Source: an uncultured Solirubrobacteraceae bacterium
Lineage (GTDB): Bacteria; Actinomycetota; Thermoleophilia; Solirubrobacterales; Solirubrobacteraceae
Length of the DNA stretch: 38,343 nucleotides
Assembly (NCBI GenBank): GCA_902806205.1
Contig: CADCVR010000005.1
Coordinates: 1 to 38,343 of the forward strand
Direction of reading: 5' to 3'
The position numbers were made by a program, and so were the translations under genes. Under the pieces are notes generated by a model that was not told where the DNA came from, ran no database searches, and was given only the letters and a program-made list of their open reading frames with translations. Every line of letters begins with the position of its first letter. Position 1 is the first letter of the stretch. Below, piece by piece: positions 23,147-32,112 of the stretch.

Positions 23147-26100
23147 TCACGTCCCCGCCCCCACGACGAGCAGGAGATCCCCGGCGTCCACGTGCGTCCC
23201 CGCCTGAGTCACGATCTCCTCGACCACCCCGTCCGCCTCGGCGCAGACGGCGAGCTCCATCTTCATCGCCTCGACGGAGAGCAGCAGGCTGCCCTTGCTC
23301 ACCCGTTCACCCTCGGCGACCGAGAGCGAGACGACGATCCCGGGCACGGGCGCCGCGACCTGCCCGGGGTCCTTCTCGTCGGCCGTGCGCCGGGCCGGCC
23401 CCGTGGGCTCCATGCTCTGGTCGCGGACCTTCACCTCGCGTGGCTGGCCGTTCAGCTCGAAGTAGATCGAGCGGTACCCCTCGCTGTCGTGGTCGCCGCG
23501 CGCGAGGAAGCGGATGAACAGCGTCTTGCCGCGCTCGATCTCCACCGCGAGCTCCTCGTCCTGGCCCAGGCCCCAGAAGAACGCAGGAGTGGGCAGCACG
23601 CTGACGTCACCGAACTGACGCTGGATCTCGGCGAACTCGACGAACACCTTGGGATACATCAGATAGGAGGCGAGCTCCTGCTCGCTGACCACCCGACCGA
23701 CCTTGTCCTGCGCCTCGGCCCGGACGGCCGCCAACTCGACCGGCGCCAGCGCCTCACCCGGGCGCACCCGCAGGTGGTCGCGACCTCTGAGCACCTTGCG
23801 CTGCAGGGCGTCGGGAAAGCCCCCGGGCGGCTGGCCCAGGTCGCCGTTGAAGTAGCTGACGACCGACTCCGGGAAGGCGATCTCCTTCTGCGGATCGAGC
23901 ACGGCCTCGGGAGTGAGGTCGTTGGTGACCATGAACACCGCGAGGTCGCCGACCACCTTCGAGGTCGGAGTGACCTTCACGATGTCGCCGAGCATCCGGT
24001 TGACCTCCGCGTAGGTCCGCGCGACCTCACGCCACCGGCCCTCGAGCCCCAGGCCACGGGCCTGCTGGCGCAGGTTCGTGTACTGCCCGCCCGGCATCTC
24101 GTGCTCGTAGACCTCCGAGGCGCCCGCCCGCATGTCGCTCTCGAAGCCCGCGTAGTACGTGCGCACCACCTCCCAGTAGGCCGCCGCGTCGTTCAGCGGC
24201 TCACGCGCCAGGCCCGTGTCGCGCTCCGTGTGGCGCAGCGCCTCGACGAGGGCGCCCAGGTTCGGCTGGGAGGTGAGTCCGCTCAAGGGGTCCATCGCGG
24301 CGTCGGCCGCGTCGACGCCGGCCTCGGCGGCCGCCAGCACGCTGGCCGCCGAGGCGCCGCTGGTGTCGTGGGTGTGGAAGTGGATCGGGATGCCGACCTC
24401 GTCGCGCAGCGCGCGGACGAGGCGGCGGGCTGCCTCGGGCTTGCAGAGACCGGCCATGTCCTTGATCCCGAGCACGTGGGCACCCGCCGCCTCGAGCTCG
24501 CGGCCCAGGCCGACGTAGTAGCCGAGGTCGTACTTCGACCGGCCCGGGTCGAGGATGTCGCCCGTGTAACAGATCGCCGCCTCGCACAGGGCACCGGCCT
24601 CGAGCACGGCATCCATGGCCACGCGCATGTTCTCGACCCAGTTCAGGGAGTCGAACACGCGGAAGATGTCGACGCCGGCCTGGGCGGCCTGGGCGACGAA
24701 GAAGCGGACCACGTTGTCCGGATAGTTGGTGTAGCCGACCGCGTTGGAGGCCCGCAGCAGCATCTGCAGGGGGATGTTCGGAACCCGCTCGCGCAGAGCG
24801 GCGAGCCGGTTCCAGGGATCCTCCTTCAAGAACCGCATGGCCACGTCGAAGGTGGCTCCGCCCCAGCACTCCAGGGACAGGAGCCCGTGCAGCTGCCTGG
24901 CGTACAGCGGGGCGATGCGCAGCAGGTCATACGTGCGCACCCGGGTGGCCACGAGCGACTGGTGGGCGTCACGGAAGCTCGTGTCGGTGAGCAGCAGCCG
25001 CTGCTCCTCTCGCATCCATCGCGCGAAGCCCTCGGGGCCGAGCTCCTTCAGCAGGCCGCGCGTGCCGGGCTCGAGGTGCGGGCGGTAGGGCACGTCGGGC
25101 AGCGGCGCGGGCCCGAGCGGGCCGGGATCGCGATGCCCGCGCACCTCCGGATTGCCGTTGACGACCACCTCCCCCACGAAGTCGAGCAGGCGCGTGGCCC
25201 GGTCGCGAGGCCGCTCGAGATCGAAGAGCTCGGGCGTCTCGTCGACGAAGCGGGTGGTCACCTCGCCCGCCTGGAAGCGGGGATGGGCGATCAGCCCCTC
25301 CAGGAAGAGCAGGTTGGTCTTGACCCCGTGGATGCGGAACTCGCGCAGCGCGCGGTCCATCCGGGCCACCGCCTCCTGCGGCGTCGGGGCCCACGCCGTG
25401 ATCTTCTCGAGCAGCGAGTCGTAGAACGGTGTCACCACCGCTCCGGCGTACGCCGTGCCGCCGTCCAGGCGGATGCCGAAGCCCGTCGCCTCGCGATAGG
25501 TGGTGATGCGCCCGTAGTCGGGGGTGAACTGGTTCTCGGGATCCTCCGTGGTCACGCGGCACTGCAGCGCGAAGCCGTTCAACCGCACGCTGTCCTGCGT
25601 CGGCACGCCGCTCTCGGGCGTGCCGATGCGGGCGCCCTCGGCGACACGTATCTGCGCCTTCACCAGGTCCACGCCCGTGACCATCTCGGTCACCGTGTGC
25701 TCGACCTGGATACGCGGGTTGACCTCGATGAAGAAGAAGCGCCCGCTGTCGACGTCCTGCAGGAACTCCACCGTGCCGGCGTTCCGGTAGCCCGCCTCGC
25801 GCGCCAGCCGCACGGCCGCCGCGCACATCTCCTCCCGGGTGGCGGGGTCGAGCGTCGCCGCCGGCGCCAGCTCGACGACCTTCTGGTGGCGTCGCTGCAC
25901 CGTGCAGTCACGCTCGTAGAGATGCACCACCTGGCCCTCGGCGTCCCCGAGGATCTGGACCTCGAGGTGGCGCGCGCGCTCGACCAGGCGCTCGAGGAAG
26001 ACGTCGTCGCGACCGAACGCGGCGCCCGCCTCCCGGCGTGCCGCGACGACCTGGCCGACGAGGTCGGCCGGTCGGGAGACCACGCGCATGCCACGCCCGC

Positions 26101-26602
26101 CACCGCCCCAGCTCGCCTTGACCATGAGCGGGAAGCCCACCTCCGCGCCAAGCCGCTGCACCTCGGCGGGGTCGTCCGGCAAGGGCCCGGTGGCCGGCAT
26201 GACGGGCACCCCCACCCGCTCGGCGAGCTCGCGCGCGGCGACCTTGTCGCCCAGTCGCTCCATCACGGCGATGGGCGGACCGATCCACACCATCCCCTCG
26301 CGCTCGCAGGCAGCGGCCAGATCGGGGTCCTCGGCCAGGAAGCCGTAGCCCGGGTGGATGGCGTCGACGCCGGCGTCACGCGCCACCCGCACGATCTCCT
26401 CCACCCCCAGATAGGCCCGCACCGGCGCCAGTCCACGACCGACGAGGTAGGCCTCGTCCGCCTTGAAGCGGTGCAGCGCGAAGCGATCCTCGAGCGAGTA
26501 GATCGCCACGGTCTCCAGGCCGAGCTCGGTGGCCGCGCGGAAGATGCGGATCGCAATCTCGCTCCGGTTGGCCACCAGCAGCTTGCGAATCCTCCTCTCC
26601 AC
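23147..26602 (-). CDS. pyc: Pyruvate carboxylase
   Basis: Biotin enzyme that carboxylates pyruvate to oxaloacetate to refill the citric acid cycle. The 1151-aa chain contains, in order, biotin carboxylase (KLLVANRSEIAIRIF; ATP loop KASWGGGGRGMRVV; VEFLQDVDSGRFFFIEVNPRIQVEHTVTEMV), the carboxyltransferase domain (LLTDTSFRDAHQSL, about 540-555; the HTHDTSG metal site), the conserved PYC linker domain, and the biotinyl domain with EAMKME, Lys1114 being biotinylated. It is full length. GTG at 26600-26602 is placed 7 nt after TATCCT, so the mRNA is likely leaderless. A separate biotin ligase gene must exist elsewhere. Confidence 0.97.
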   Translation of the reverse strand: MERRIRKLLVANRSEIAIRIFRAATELGLETVAIYSLEDRFALHRFKADEAYLVGRGLAPVRAYLGVEEIVRVARDAGVDAIHPGYGFLAEDPDLAAACEREGMVWIGPPIAVMERLGDKVAARELAERVGVPVMPATGPLPDDPAEVQRLGAEVGFPLMVKASWGGGGRGMRVVSRPADLVGQVVAARREAGAAFGRDDVFLERLVERARHLEVQILGDAEGQVVHLYERDCTVQRRHQKVVELAPAATLDPATREEMCAAAVRLAREAGYRNAGTVEFLQDVDSGRFFFIEVNPRIQVEHTVTEMVTGVDLVKAQIRVAEGARIGTPESGVPTQDSVRLNGFALQCRVTTEDPENQFTPDYGRITTYREATGFGIRLDGGTAYAGAVVTPFYDSLLEKITAWAPTPQEAVARMDRALREFRIHGVKTNLLFLEGLIAHPRFQAGEVTTRFVDETPELFDLERPRDRATRLLDFVGEVVVNGNPEVRGHRDPGPLGPAPLPDVPYRPHLEPGTRGLLKELGPEGFARWMREEQRLLLTDTSFRDAHQSLVATRVRTYDLLRIAPLYARQLHGLLSLECWGGATFDVAMRFLKEDPWNRLAALRERVPNIPLQMLLRASNAVGYTNYPDNVVRFFVAQAAQAGVDIFRVFDSLNWVENMRVAMDAVLEAGALCEAAICYTGDILDPGRSKYDLGYYVGLGRELEAAGAHVLGIKDMAGLCKPEAARRLVRALRDEVGIPIHFHTHDTSGASAASVLAAAEAGVDAADAAMDPLSGLTSQPNLGALVEALRHTERDTGLAREPLNDAAAYWEVVRTYYAGFESDMRAGASEVYEHEMPGGQYTNLRQQARGLGLEGRWREVARTYAEVNRMLGDIVKVTPTSKVVGDLAVFMVTNDLTPEAVLDPQKEIAFPESVVSYFNGDLGQPPGGFPDALQRKVLRGRDHLRVRPGEALAPVELAAVRAEAQDKVGRVVSEQELASYLMYPKVFVEFAEIQRQFGDVSVLPTPAFFWGLGQDEELAVEIERGKTLFIRFLARGDHDSEGYRSIYFELNGQPREVKVRDQSMEPTGPARRTADEKDPGQVAAPVPGIVVSLSVAEGERVSKGSLLLSVEAMKMELAVCAEADGVVEEIVTQAGTHVDAGDLLLVVGAGT

Positions 26603-26609
26603 CCGCGCG

Positions 26610-26615
26610 AGGATA
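26610..26615 (-). promoter_or_regulatory. -10 box of pyc (leaderless)
   Basis: TATCCT on the minus strand, 7 nt before the GTG at 26602. The box and the distance are the same as for copZ. Confidence 0.5.
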
Positions 26616-26697
26616 CCCCGCGGCCGACGGGGCAGGCCGCGCGCCGTCGGTGCTCCGGAGCGGAGCGCTCATGGGCAGGGAGCCTCAGTGAGCACTT

Positions 26698-26816
26698 AGT
26701 GCTCCGATTCCGAAGTTCCATGGCAGCATCCGGGCGCCACGCCGGGCCGTGCCGCCCGGCGACAGCGCGACGAATGCATCCCGGATCCTGCGACGGAACT
26801 TACGAATCGGAGCACT
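26698..26816. repeat. 119-bp element with 37-bp imperfect terminal inverted repeats
   Basis: The arms 26698-26734 and 26780-26816 are inverted copies matching at 32 of 37 positions (start AGTGCTCCGATTC). The 45-bp spacer holds another perfect 8-bp inverted repeat (CGCCGGGC/GCCCGGCG), so the whole can fold into one long hairpin. GAGCACTTA occurs at both outer borders (26690-26698 and 26810-26818). It lies between the stop of the monooxygenase gene and the pyc promoter. It may be a MITE, or a large terminator. Confidence 0.65.
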
Positions 26817-26835
26817 TAGAAGCAGCGTCGGAGCA

Positions 26836-28296
26836 TCACGTCGCACCCGGCAGGAACGCGAAGTCGCCAGGATCGAGGAGCTCGGTGGCCTTGAGGTACT
26901 CGCGCATGTAGCCCGGCCAGTTGGCGACGATGCGGCCGCTGTCGTCGCGGTACCACGAGTCGCACCGCGTCCAGGCGGTGCCGGCGAAGCGTGCTTGGAG
27001 CTCGCGGTCGCTGGCGGCCTCGACCTCGGGACGGACGACGATCGCGCCCGCTCCACGGCGGCGCAGCTCCTGCAGGGCTTGGCGGAGGTAGCGGGCCTGC
27101 GCCTCCAGGTAGGTGATGATCGAGCCGCCGGAGGTGTTCGTGTTCGGCCCGTACATGACGAACATCGAGGGAAATCCCGGGACGGTGAGGCCGAGGTGGG
27201 CGTGCGCGCCGCCGGTCCAGGCCTCGCGCAGGCTCCGGCCCCCCGAGCCCGTGATCTCCATTCCGAACATGAAGTCGTTCGTCTTGAAGCCGGTGCCCCA
27301 GATGACGCAGTCGACCGGGTGCAACCGGCCGTCGGCGGTCACGACGCCCTCCGCGGCCATGCCGGCGACGGCGTCGGTCACGAGCTCGACGTGCTCGCGC
27401 TGCAGAGCCGGGAGGAAGTTGGAGCCGAAGAGCACGCGCTTGCACCCGAACGTGTAGTCCGGCCACACCTGCTCGCGGACGACGGGGTCCTTGAGCTGCC
27501 AGCGCATGAACGCCTTGGACGCCTGGTGGACGACCTTGCCGACGGTGCCGGGGTGGCGGATGGCGAACGTCAGCAGCTCGCCGTAGTGAAACCAGAACGC
27601 GCGGCGCGCCGACTGCAGCCCGGGCACCGTCTGCACCGCTGCCCTGACCACCCTGGGATAGGGCCGGTTCTTGCGCGGCATGAACCAGTTGCCCGTCCGC
27701 TGGAAGACCGTGAGGTGCGCCACCTCCTCGACGATCTCGGGCACGAACTGCACCGCGCTGGCGCCCGTCCCGACGACCGCGACCCGCTTGCCGGCCAGAG
27801 GGTAGTGGTGGTCCCACCGGGCGGAGTGGAAGCTGTGGCCCGCGAAGCTCTCAGCGCCCTCGACGCGCGGGAACGAGGGCTGGTGCAGCTGCCCGGTGGC
27901 GAGGATGAGCGCGTCGGCCGCGTAGGTCGCGCCGCTCTGGGTCGCGACCGTCCACGCCTGGTCGGCGTCGCTCCAGCGGCAGGCGCTGACCCGCGTGCCG
28001 CAGATCACCCGCTCCGCGACGCCGAAGTCGCGGGCGACCTGGCGCAGGTAGACGAGGATCTCCTCCTGGCGCGGGCACAGCCGCGGCCAGTCGCGCCGCT
28101 GGGCGAAGGAGAACGAGTACAGCTGGCTCGGCACGTCGCACGCCGCGCCGGGGTAGGTGTTGTGAAACCACGTACCGCCGATCTCCGGTGCCGCTTCGAG
28201 CAGCGTGAGCTCGTCGAACCCGTGCTTCTGGAGCTCGATGGCGGCGGCGATGCCGCCGAAGCCCGCGCCGACGATGACGATCCGCGGGTTCGACAC
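26836..28296 (-). CDS. Flavin-containing monooxygenase, Baeyer-Villiger type
   Basis: A 486-aa FAD/NADPH enzyme that inserts oxygen into ketones or oxidises heteroatoms. First FAD motif GAGFGGIAAAIEL near residue 10, the GTWFHNTYPGAACDVPS block, the fingerprint F-x-G-x3-H-x3-W (FAGHSFHSARW, about 148-160), and a second NADPH motif GTGASAVQFVPEI. The fingerprint identifies the BVMO branch. The C-terminal part contains DCVIWGTGFKTND and FPSMFVMYGPNTNTSGGS, as expected. The substrate is unknown. GTG at 28294-28296 lies 6 nt after TAGATT, suggesting a leaderless mRNA. It diverges from the M48 protease gene. Confidence 0.93.
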   Translation of the reverse strand: MSNPRIVIVGAGFGGIAAAIELQKHGFDELTLLEAAPEIGGTWFHNTYPGAACDVPSQLYSFSFAQRRDWPRLCPRQEEILVYLRQVARDFGVAERVICGTRVSACRWSDADQAWTVATQSGATYAADALILATGQLHQPSFPRVEGAESFAGHSFHSARWDHHYPLAGKRVAVVGTGASAVQFVPEIVEEVAHLTVFQRTGNWFMPRKNRPYPRVVRAAVQTVPGLQSARRAFWFHYGELLTFAIRHPGTVGKVVHQASKAFMRWQLKDPVVREQVWPDYTFGCKRVLFGSNFLPALQREHVELVTDAVAGMAAEGVVTADGRLHPVDCVIWGTGFKTNDFMFGMEITGSGGRSLREAWTGGAHAHLGLTVPGFPSMFVMYGPNTNTSGGSIITYLEAQARYLRQALQELRRRGAGAIVVRPEVEAASDRELQARFAGTAWTRCDSWYRDDSGRIVANWPGYMREYLKATELLDPGDFAFLPGAT

Positions 28297-28302
28297 GCTG
28301 TC

Positions 28303-28308
28303 AATCTA
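28303..28308 (-). promoter_or_regulatory. -10 box of the monooxygenase gene (leaderless)
   Basis: TAGATT on the minus strand ends six nt before the GTG at 28296. Confidence 0.5.
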
Positions 28309-28357
28309 GCGATCGCAAACCGCCGGGCTTCCCGCTGCGAACTGCGAGAATGCCGGT

Positions 28358-29608
28358 GTGCAGCGTCGCTGGGTGCCGGCCCTCATCGCCCTCGCCGCCG
28401 CGCTGGTGGTGGCCGAGGTCGGGGTGCTCGTGTTCTGGCCGGAGGGCGGCGTGGTGCGGCCCGACGACGTCGCCGCCTCCGCCTACTTCACCCCGGAGCA
28501 GATCTCGCGGGCGGCGGACTTCCGCGGTCCGCAGGTGTGGCTCTATCTCGCCGGAATGCTGCTGGAGCTGGCCGTCCTCGGGCTCCTCGTCGCGTGCCCG
28601 CCGCGGCTCCTGCGCGAGCAGGACGGTCGCGGCGCCGTCCTGCGCCGCGTCGCGGGGGCCGCCGCGGCGCTGTCGCTGCTGCTCACGCTCGTCGGCCTGC
28701 CACTCGCAGCCGTCGGGCGTCAGCGCGGCATCGACGTGGGCCTGGTGACCCGCTCGTGGCCGGGCTGGGCGCAGGACGTCATGCTCGGCGCGGCCATCCA
28801 GGCGGGGCTGATGGCGCTGACCGCCCTCGCGCTCGTTGGCCTCATGCGGCGCGTGCCGCGCTGGTGGTGGCTGCCCGCCTCCGGCGTGGTGGTCGCCGGC
28901 GCCGCCGTCGTGCTCTACCTCACTCCCGTCGTGCTCGACCCGCTGTTCAACCGCTTCACCCCGGTGCAGGGGCCGGTCCGCACCGAGGTGCTGACCCTCG
29001 CCGAGCGGGCCGGCGTGGACGTCGGCGAGGTCTACGTCGTGGACGCGAGCCGCCGCACGACCGCGGCCAACGCCTACGTCGCCGGCTTCGGCCCGACCAA
29101 ACGCGTCGTCGTCTACGACAACCTGCTCGAGCGCTTCTCCGCAGACGAGCTGCGCCTGGTGCTCGCCCACGAGCTCGCCCACCAGCGCTACGACGACGTC
29201 CCGCGCGGGCTGCTCTACGTGCTGCTGGTCGCGCCGTTCGGGATGCTCGCCGTGGCGCGCCTGACGGCGGCGTCCAGACCCGAGCGCAGCCCGGCGGGCA
29301 CGGGCACCCGCCGCCTGGCGGACGCCCGGACGCTGCCCGCGCTGGCCCTCTCGCTGTCGCTCGTGGTTCCCGCGGTGACGACGATCTCCAACCAGCTCTC
29401 CCGGCGCGTCGAGGCGCGCGCGGACAGCTTCGCCCTGCAGCTCACCGATGCCCCGAAGTCGTTCATCGCCTTCAAGCGCCGCGCGACGGTCCGCAACGTC
29501 AGCGAGCCCGACCCGCCGGGGCCGAGCCGGTGGCTGTTCGGCACCCACCCGACGCCGCTGGAACGGATCGGGGCGGCGGAGGCGTGGGCGCGCGGGGTGC
29601 GACCCTGA
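28358..29608 (+). CDS. M48-family zinc metallopeptidase, integral membrane
   Basis: A 416-aa protease of the Ste24/CAAX prenyl protease type. Hydrophobic segments lie at about 5-25, 68-88, 100-120, 145-165, 170-195 and 285-345. The catalytic HELAH (H271, E272, H275) sits in VLAHELAHQRYDD and the third zinc ligand is E352 in RVEARADSF. The N-terminal segment (ALIALAAALVVAEVGVLVF) could be an anchor. GTG at 28358; the next ATG would remove the first helices. The role in this organism is unknown; such proteases work in membrane protein turnover. Confidence 0.88.
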   Translation: MQRRWVPALIALAAALVVAEVGVLVFWPEGGVVRPDDVAASAYFTPEQISRAADFRGPQVWLYLAGMLLELAVLGLLVACPPRLLREQDGRGAVLRRVAGAAAALSLLLTLVGLPLAAVGRQRGIDVGLVTRSWPGWAQDVMLGAAIQAGLMALTALALVGLMRRVPRWWWLPASGVVVAGAAVVLYLTPVVLDPLFNRFTPVQGPVRTEVLTLAERAGVDVGEVYVVDASRRTTAANAYVAGFGPTKRVVVYDNLLERFSADELRLVLAHELAHQRYDDVPRGLLYVLLVAPFGMLAVARLTAASRPERSPAGTGTRRLADARTLPALALSLSLVVPAVTTISNQLSRRVEARADSFALQLTDAPKSFIAFKRRATVRNVSEPDPPGPSRWLFGTHPTPLERIGAAEAWARGVRP

Positions 29609-29676
29609 CCCGCCCGCCGCGCGCCGGTCGCAGGACGACCGGCGCCCAGGCCGGGCCCGGCGGCAGGCCGACACGG

Positions 29677-31191
29677 TCAGCCTCCGTCGCCACCGGCGGC
29701 GTAGCGGACGATGGAGGAGTCGATCAGCCACTCCACCGGGGCGCGGTCGTCGGTGTAGACGCGCCCGCCGCCCAGCGGCGCCTGCAGGCCCCGCTCGGTA
29801 CGGGCCAGGAGCGGCAGGAGCTCACGGTCGACCGTGGCCGACGCCAGGCGGAGGCGCTCGCGCGTCGGCGGCACGTCGGAGGCGACCAGCAACGTGCTCG
29901 TATCCTCGATCGGGAATCGCGCGACGTGACCGAACGAGGCGCTGAGCGTGCGCGTGATCGTCTTCTCGAGCTCGTCCTGCCCCTCGGGATGGCCGACGTT
30001 CACGACCACCGCGCCGCCGGGCTGAAGGCGTTTGCGGGTGAGGTCGAAGAACTCGCGCGTGGCCAGGTAGAAGGGGATGTACGGCTGACGGTAGGCGTCG
30101 ATCCCGATCAGGTCGTACCGCTTCCGCGTCCGTCGCAGGAACGGCCGCGCGTCCTCGGTGAAGGTCTCGAGCTTCTTGTTCTTGTCAAGGCCGAAGAGCT
30201 CACGGCCCGCCTCGGTCACCTCACCGTCGATCTCGACGCCGTCGATCCGCGTGCCGGGGAAGTACCGCGAGTACGCGCGCGAGACGGTCCCCGCGGCGTT
30301 GCCGAGCATCGCCATCGAGCGCGGCGGGCGCCCCAGGACGGAGAGCGGCAGGGAGAGGTAGCCGTCCCACACGCCGTCGGTGAGCACGGTGCTCGGGTCG
30401 TAGACGGAGTGGACGGCCTGGCCCTCGTTGAGCTCGAGCAGGCGCCGGTCGCCGTCCTGGATGACGCGCAGATACTGATAGCTGGTCTCGCGCTCGGCGA
30501 TGACGCGCCCTCCGCCGTCGGCCGGCTTGGTCAAGCCGGGCGGCAACGCGAGCGCCGCGGCGAGCAACGCCGGGACGGCCAGGGCGGCCCGCGGGACCGA
30601 CGCGGCCGCGGCGGCGGTCACCGCCAGCGCCGCGGCGAAGAGCAGGAAGGTGCGCTGCACGCCGATAAGCGGGATGAACACCAGCGCGGAGAGGAAGACC
30701 CCGGCCAGGCTGCCGACGGTCGACAACGCGTAGAGACGGCCCGCGACCGTGCCGGCGTTCTCCACCTCCCTGATCGCCAGGCGCAGCGCCCACGGCGTGA
30801 CCGTGCCGAGCAGCACGAGCGGGATCGCCAGCAGGACGAGCACGCCGAGCAGCGAGCCGACGAAGGCGCCGGCGTCCAGGCGATCGAACGCGCCGACCAC
30901 GACGTCGAAGAACGGCCCGGACACGATCGGGACCAAGCCGAGCAGGACCGCGGCCACGAGCACGACGAAGCGCAGGTTGCGGTCGGCGGGGTAGCGATCG
31001 GCGAGCCGTCCGCCGTACCAGTAGCCGATCGAGAGGGCGACGAGCACCACGCCGATGGTGTTGGCCCAGATGATCGTCGACGCGCCGAAGTACGGCGCGA
31101 GCAGGCGCGCGGCGGCGATCTCGGCACCGAGGCTCGAGGCGCCCCCCGCGAACACGAGGGCGAGAAGGGCGCGTTGCGACGGCTGGGGCAC
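29677..31191 (-). CDS. Membrane-fused spermidine synthase-like protein
   Basis: A 504-aa fusion. Residues 1 to about 205 contain seven or so hydrophobic segments (LGAEIAAARLLAPYFG, IIWANTIGVVLVALS and others). Residues about 220-490 match the spermidine synthase fold: YQYLRVIQDGDRRLLELNEGQ, MLGNAAGTVSRAY (SAM/dcSAM loop, here GNAAG), IDGVEIDGEV, DARPFLRRTRKRYDLIGIDAY, IPFYLATREFF. Such fused proteins are widespread in actinobacteria, and their amine substrates have not been settled. GTG at 31191. The neighbour on the same strand, 34 bp away, is the HugZ-like gene, whose product could be transcribed upstream of it. Confidence 0.85.
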   Translation of the reverse strand: MPQPSQRALLALVFAGGASSLGAEIAAARLLAPYFGASTIIWANTIGVVLVALSIGYWYGGRLADRYPADRNLRFVVLVAAVLLGLVPIVSGPFFDVVVGAFDRLDAGAFVGSLLGVLVLLAIPLVLLGTVTPWALRLAIREVENAGTVAGRLYALSTVGSLAGVFLSALVFIPLIGVQRTFLLFAAALAVTAAAAASVPRAALAVPALLAAALALPPGLTKPADGGGRVIAERETSYQYLRVIQDGDRRLLELNEGQAVHSVYDPSTVLTDGVWDGYLSLPLSVLGRPPRSMAMLGNAAGTVSRAYSRYFPGTRIDGVEIDGEVTEAGRELFGLDKNKKLETFTEDARPFLRRTRKRYDLIGIDAYRQPYIPFYLATREFFDLTRKRLQPGGAVVVNVGHPEGQDELEKTITRTLSASFGHVARFPIEDTSTLLVASDVPPTRERLRLASATVDRELLPLLARTERGLQAPLGGGRVYTDDRAPVEWLIDSSIVRYAAGGDGG

Positions 31192-31225
31192 GCCCTGAGC
31201 GTGGCACAGGCGTGTAATCGCGGGA

Positions 31226-32044
31226 TCAGCCCGTAGCGCGAGCGCGCCGCACGAGCTCGACGCTGGCGCGTCGCAGCCCGTCCGGAGCGTCGACGGGACG
31301 GGCGAAACCGACGCGCGGGCGCGCCGTACCGCGGGGCGTGGTCACCTCGAGGTCGAGCCCGTGGCGGTCGGCCGCGAGGCAGCGCGCGCCCATGGCGTCG
31401 GTGAAGCCCGCCAGCGCGCGGGCGATCTCCAGCAGCGCGTCGGCGTGGTCGGAGTTGAGGTGGCGCACGGCGCCGTCGACGTGCGGCGCGACGGGGTCGG
31501 GCGCGGCGGCGGCGTACTCCGCGGCGGCGACGGAATCCATACGCCCGTAACCGCCGACCCAGCGCACCCGCTCGACTTCGAGGACGAAGAGCCGGAAGTC
31601 GTCGAAGTCCACGTAGAGCTCGGCCGAGGGCATCGCCGCGAGGTGGGCGGCGCGGGCGGCGGCCCGCTTGTCGCCCTCGGGCTGCACCGCGCGGCCGGCG
31701 AGCGTGACGCGGCCGCGGTCCAGCGGGTTCTCGTCGTTGGGCGGCTCGGCGACGACCAGGCTCGCGCGGCCGTCGGCCTCGAGGTTGCGGGTGTGCTCGG
31801 CCATCAGGGAGACGAGGAGCACGGGCGCCCCGTTCTCCAGGGCTCCGTAGGTGACCACCGAGCCCCAGGGGGCGCCGTCGGCGCTCAGGGACGCCACGAC
31901 ACCCTGCGTGGCGCCGGCGACGAGCGTGCGCGCCTCCTCGGCGGCGGAGCGACGCTGCGCGACGGGCCCGGCGGGTGAGCGCAGCGGTGGGGGCGGCTCG
32001 GGAGCGGTCGCGGGCGGGGCGCCGTGCTCGATGAGGTCGTTCAC
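31226..32044 (-). CDS. HugZ-like protein: flavin-binding split barrel plus DUF2470
   Basis: A 272-aa protein with a pyridoxamine-5'-phosphate-oxidase-like split barrel (about 35-165: ATQGVVASLSADGAPWGSVV, LLVSLMAEHTRNLEADGRASLVV) and a C-terminal DUF2470 part (AVRHLNSDHADALLEIARALAGF, about 198-220). The same combination is found in HugZ-type haem-degrading proteins, which use His in the second domain. The N-terminal 30 residues are Pro/Ala-rich and probably disordered. GTG at 32042-32044 is chosen, with CATGAT 6 nt upstream; the longer reading frame to 32104 has no support. A haem or flavin role is likely, the substrate uncertain. Confidence 0.82.
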   Translation of the reverse strand: MNDLIEHGAPPATAPEPPPPLRSPAGPVAQRRSAAEEARTLVAGATQGVVASLSADGAPWGSVVTYGALENGAPVLLVSLMAEHTRNLEADGRASLVVAEPPNDENPLDRGRVTLAGRAVQPEGDKRAAARAAHLAAMPSAELYVDFDDFRLFVLEVERVRWVGGYGRMDSVAAAEYAAAAPDPVAPHVDGAVRHLNSDHADALLEIARALAGFTDAMGARCLAADRHGLDLEVTTPRGTARPRVGFARPVDAPDGLRRASVELVRRARATG

Positions 32045-32112
32045 GCACCCATCATGGCGGGGTTTGGGCATTCCCGGCTCGCATACGGCGCCATGCTGCG
32101 GCAACCCCCTGC

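Noticed and set aside
23192-26911. 1239-codon open frame on the plus strand
   Set aside because: It is antisense to pyruvate carboxylase, whose domains and motifs are all intact; high GC leaves such shadow frames open. The translation is Arg/Gly/His-rich without motifs.
26749-31236. 1495-codon open frame on the plus strand
   Set aside because: It runs antisense to the monooxygenase and spermidine synthase-like genes and out of frame through the M48 gene; the composition is non-protein-like.
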